The notes under the pieces: generated by a model
The model's database searches: none
What the model was told of the DNA's origin: nothing
The model's input: the letters and a program-made list of their open reading frames with translations, nothing else
Made by a program: the position numbers and the translations under genes
Origin: Thiobacillus denitrificans
GTDB taxonomy: Bacteria > Pseudomonadota > Gammaproteobacteria > Burkholderiales > Thiobacillaceae
Assembly (NCBI GenBank): GCA_020723405.1
Contig: DYIY01000001.1
Span: forward strand, 62,001-126,000
Direction of reading: 5' to 3'
Length of the DNA stretch: 64,000 nucleotides
In this document: positions 63,285 through 64,000 of the stretch, in pieces
How positions within the stretch are numbered: the stretch's first letter is position 1
How the letters are laid out: each line of letters opens with the position of its first letter

Positions 63285-63352
63285 GATGGGGCTCCTGCGT
63301 GCTGGAGCGGTGGATAATACTCCCGTCACCCCCATCCGCTGAACACCGCCGC

Positions 63353-64000
63353 GTGCTGCGCCCCGCCCATCTCGACCTCTCCCTCATCGGCCAGCCCCTG
63401 CCCTGGGATCTGTTCACCGAATCCGGCGTGCTGGTGGCCGGCCAGGGCCTGGTCATCGCCGATGAGAACCACTTCCTGCGCCTGGCGGGCCGCGCCCTCT
63501 TCGTGAAGAGCGAACCTGGCCCCAACCTGGGGGGCTTGCCGGAACGCCTGACGGAATTGGTCGCCCAGGCCGACGCCCTGCTCTCTGCCCCGCCCGAAGC
63601 CTTGGACGTGGTGGCCCTGGATCACACGGCCCGGGACCTGTCCGCCCTCTGGCAGGTGGATGCCGACGCCTGCCTGGGTTTCACCCGCCGGGCCGGCCGG
63701 GTCCGTCCCGCCGTGACCCATAGCGTGCAGGTCCTGTTCGTCAGCCTGCTGCTGGCCGACCAACTGGAAATCGGCGCTGCCGAACGGGACAGCCTGGCCG
63801 GTGCCGCCCTTTCCATGAACCTGGGGGACCTGGAACTCCACGACCGGCTGGCGGAACCGCACCCCAGCCTCACCGCCGAGGATCGCCGCCGCTTGCGGGA
63901 ACCCCCCCGCCGTGCCGCCGAACTGCTGGCGGCGGCCGGTCTGGCCGACCCGGTCTGGCTGGCCTGCGTACTCCAGCACCACGAGAGCATGGATGGCAGC
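63353..64000 (+). CDS. degenerate HD-GYP-like protein, 3' end cut by the window edge
   Basis: 216 codons from a GTG at 63353 to the edge. The first 110 residues may be the PilZ-like or DUF3391-like lead domain of HD-GYP proteins (LPWDLFTESGVLVAGQG). From about residue 120 the HD-GYP helices appear (RPAVTHSVQVLFVSLLLADQ, then LQHHESMDGS, where the DGxGYP motif begins). The usual HD dyad (AALLHDIGK) is replaced by AALSMNLGDLELHD, so c-di-GMP hydrolysis is unlikely. The rest lies beyond 64000. Confidence 0.7.
   Translation, partial: MLRPAHLDLSLIGQPLPWDLFTESGVLVAGQGLVIADENHFLRLAGRALFVKSEPGPNLGGLPERLTELVAQADALLSAPPEALDVVALDHTARDLSALWQVDADACLGFTRRAGRVRPAVTHSVQVLFVSLLLADQLEIGAAERDSLAGAALSMNLGDLELHDRLAEPHPSLTAEDRRRLREPPRRAAELLAAAGLADPVWLACVLQHHESMDGS

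Overview
The window is GC-rich, tightly packed bacterial DNA (a rough visual estimate is well above 60% GC). Family content points to a betaproteobacterium. The supporting features are a rpsF-priB-rpsR-rplI operon, a two-subunit glycine decarboxylase, a fur/bamE divergon, a LipA of proteobacterial type, a DUF3426 protein and an Isp-type [NiFe]-hydrogenase. The genus cannot be told from this sequence alone. I found no transposase, integrase, CRISPR array, tRNA or rRNA gene.

Layout. Positions 1-4707 (minus strand) hold a glycan assembly and decoration cluster: an ELM1-like protein, a GT4 glycosyltransferase, two methyltransferases, a CatB-type acetyltransferase and an edge-truncated sulfotransferase. 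Positions 4855-9358 (plus) hold aroQ, accB, accC, prmA and a zinc-ribbon DUF3426 protein. Positions 9409-16189 (plus) form a glycine cleavage locus: a tandem glycine riboswitch, then lipA, gcvT, gcvH, gcvPA, tpx, gcvPB and dgkA. Positions 16218-20068 (minus) encode a membrane-anchored glycine-rich protein and an HDOD + GGDEF/EAL pair, opposite an exported PKD-domain protein (20320-22131). Next come a pyruvate-kinase-like protein, fur, and a plus-strand run of bamE, dapB, a small phosphate-binding-like protein, a porin and a transmembrane GGDEF/EAL sensor, all overlapping or nearly so. Positions 30232-41423 carry a DUF349 protein, the rpsF operon, dnaB, alr, trpC and a MacAB-type exporter, with a proline-rich exported protein behind it. 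Positions 42159-46353 (minus) carry a DAHL/PAS/GGDEF/EAL protein, a di-haem peroxidase and a GlcG-like protein.

Positions 46400-61769 (minus) are the energy block. Read in transcription order it is hupD, hupH, hynS, isp1, isp2, an unknown 148-aa protein, hynL and an unknown 87-aa Cys-rich protein. After a gap of only 19 bp it continues into a nine-gene A/V-type ATPase operon (G/H-like, C, I, K, F, E, A, B, D). The hydrogenase would feed electrons from H2 through Isp1/Isp2, and the rotary ATPase would couple ion movement to ATP. The spacing suggests the two sets may be transcribed together. hypC and a MscS-type channel are divergent from hupD. The right edge cuts a protein with a degenerate HD-GYP domain.

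The most unusual non-coding feature is a set of intergenic elements built from 7-bp units. One family (five full copies and a half copy) has arms of GGTAGTC-like heptamers around a core of about 43 bp with a CGCGCC-GAA-GGCGCG hairpin. It sits inside the gcv and ATPase operons and before trpC. A second family uses CTCCTCA/CCCCTCA heptamers, including a clean 16-unit array just before the MacB-type ATPase gene. Between accB and accC, next to a second-family element, the first 35 bases of accC are duplicated and a 13-base segment of it is also present inverted.
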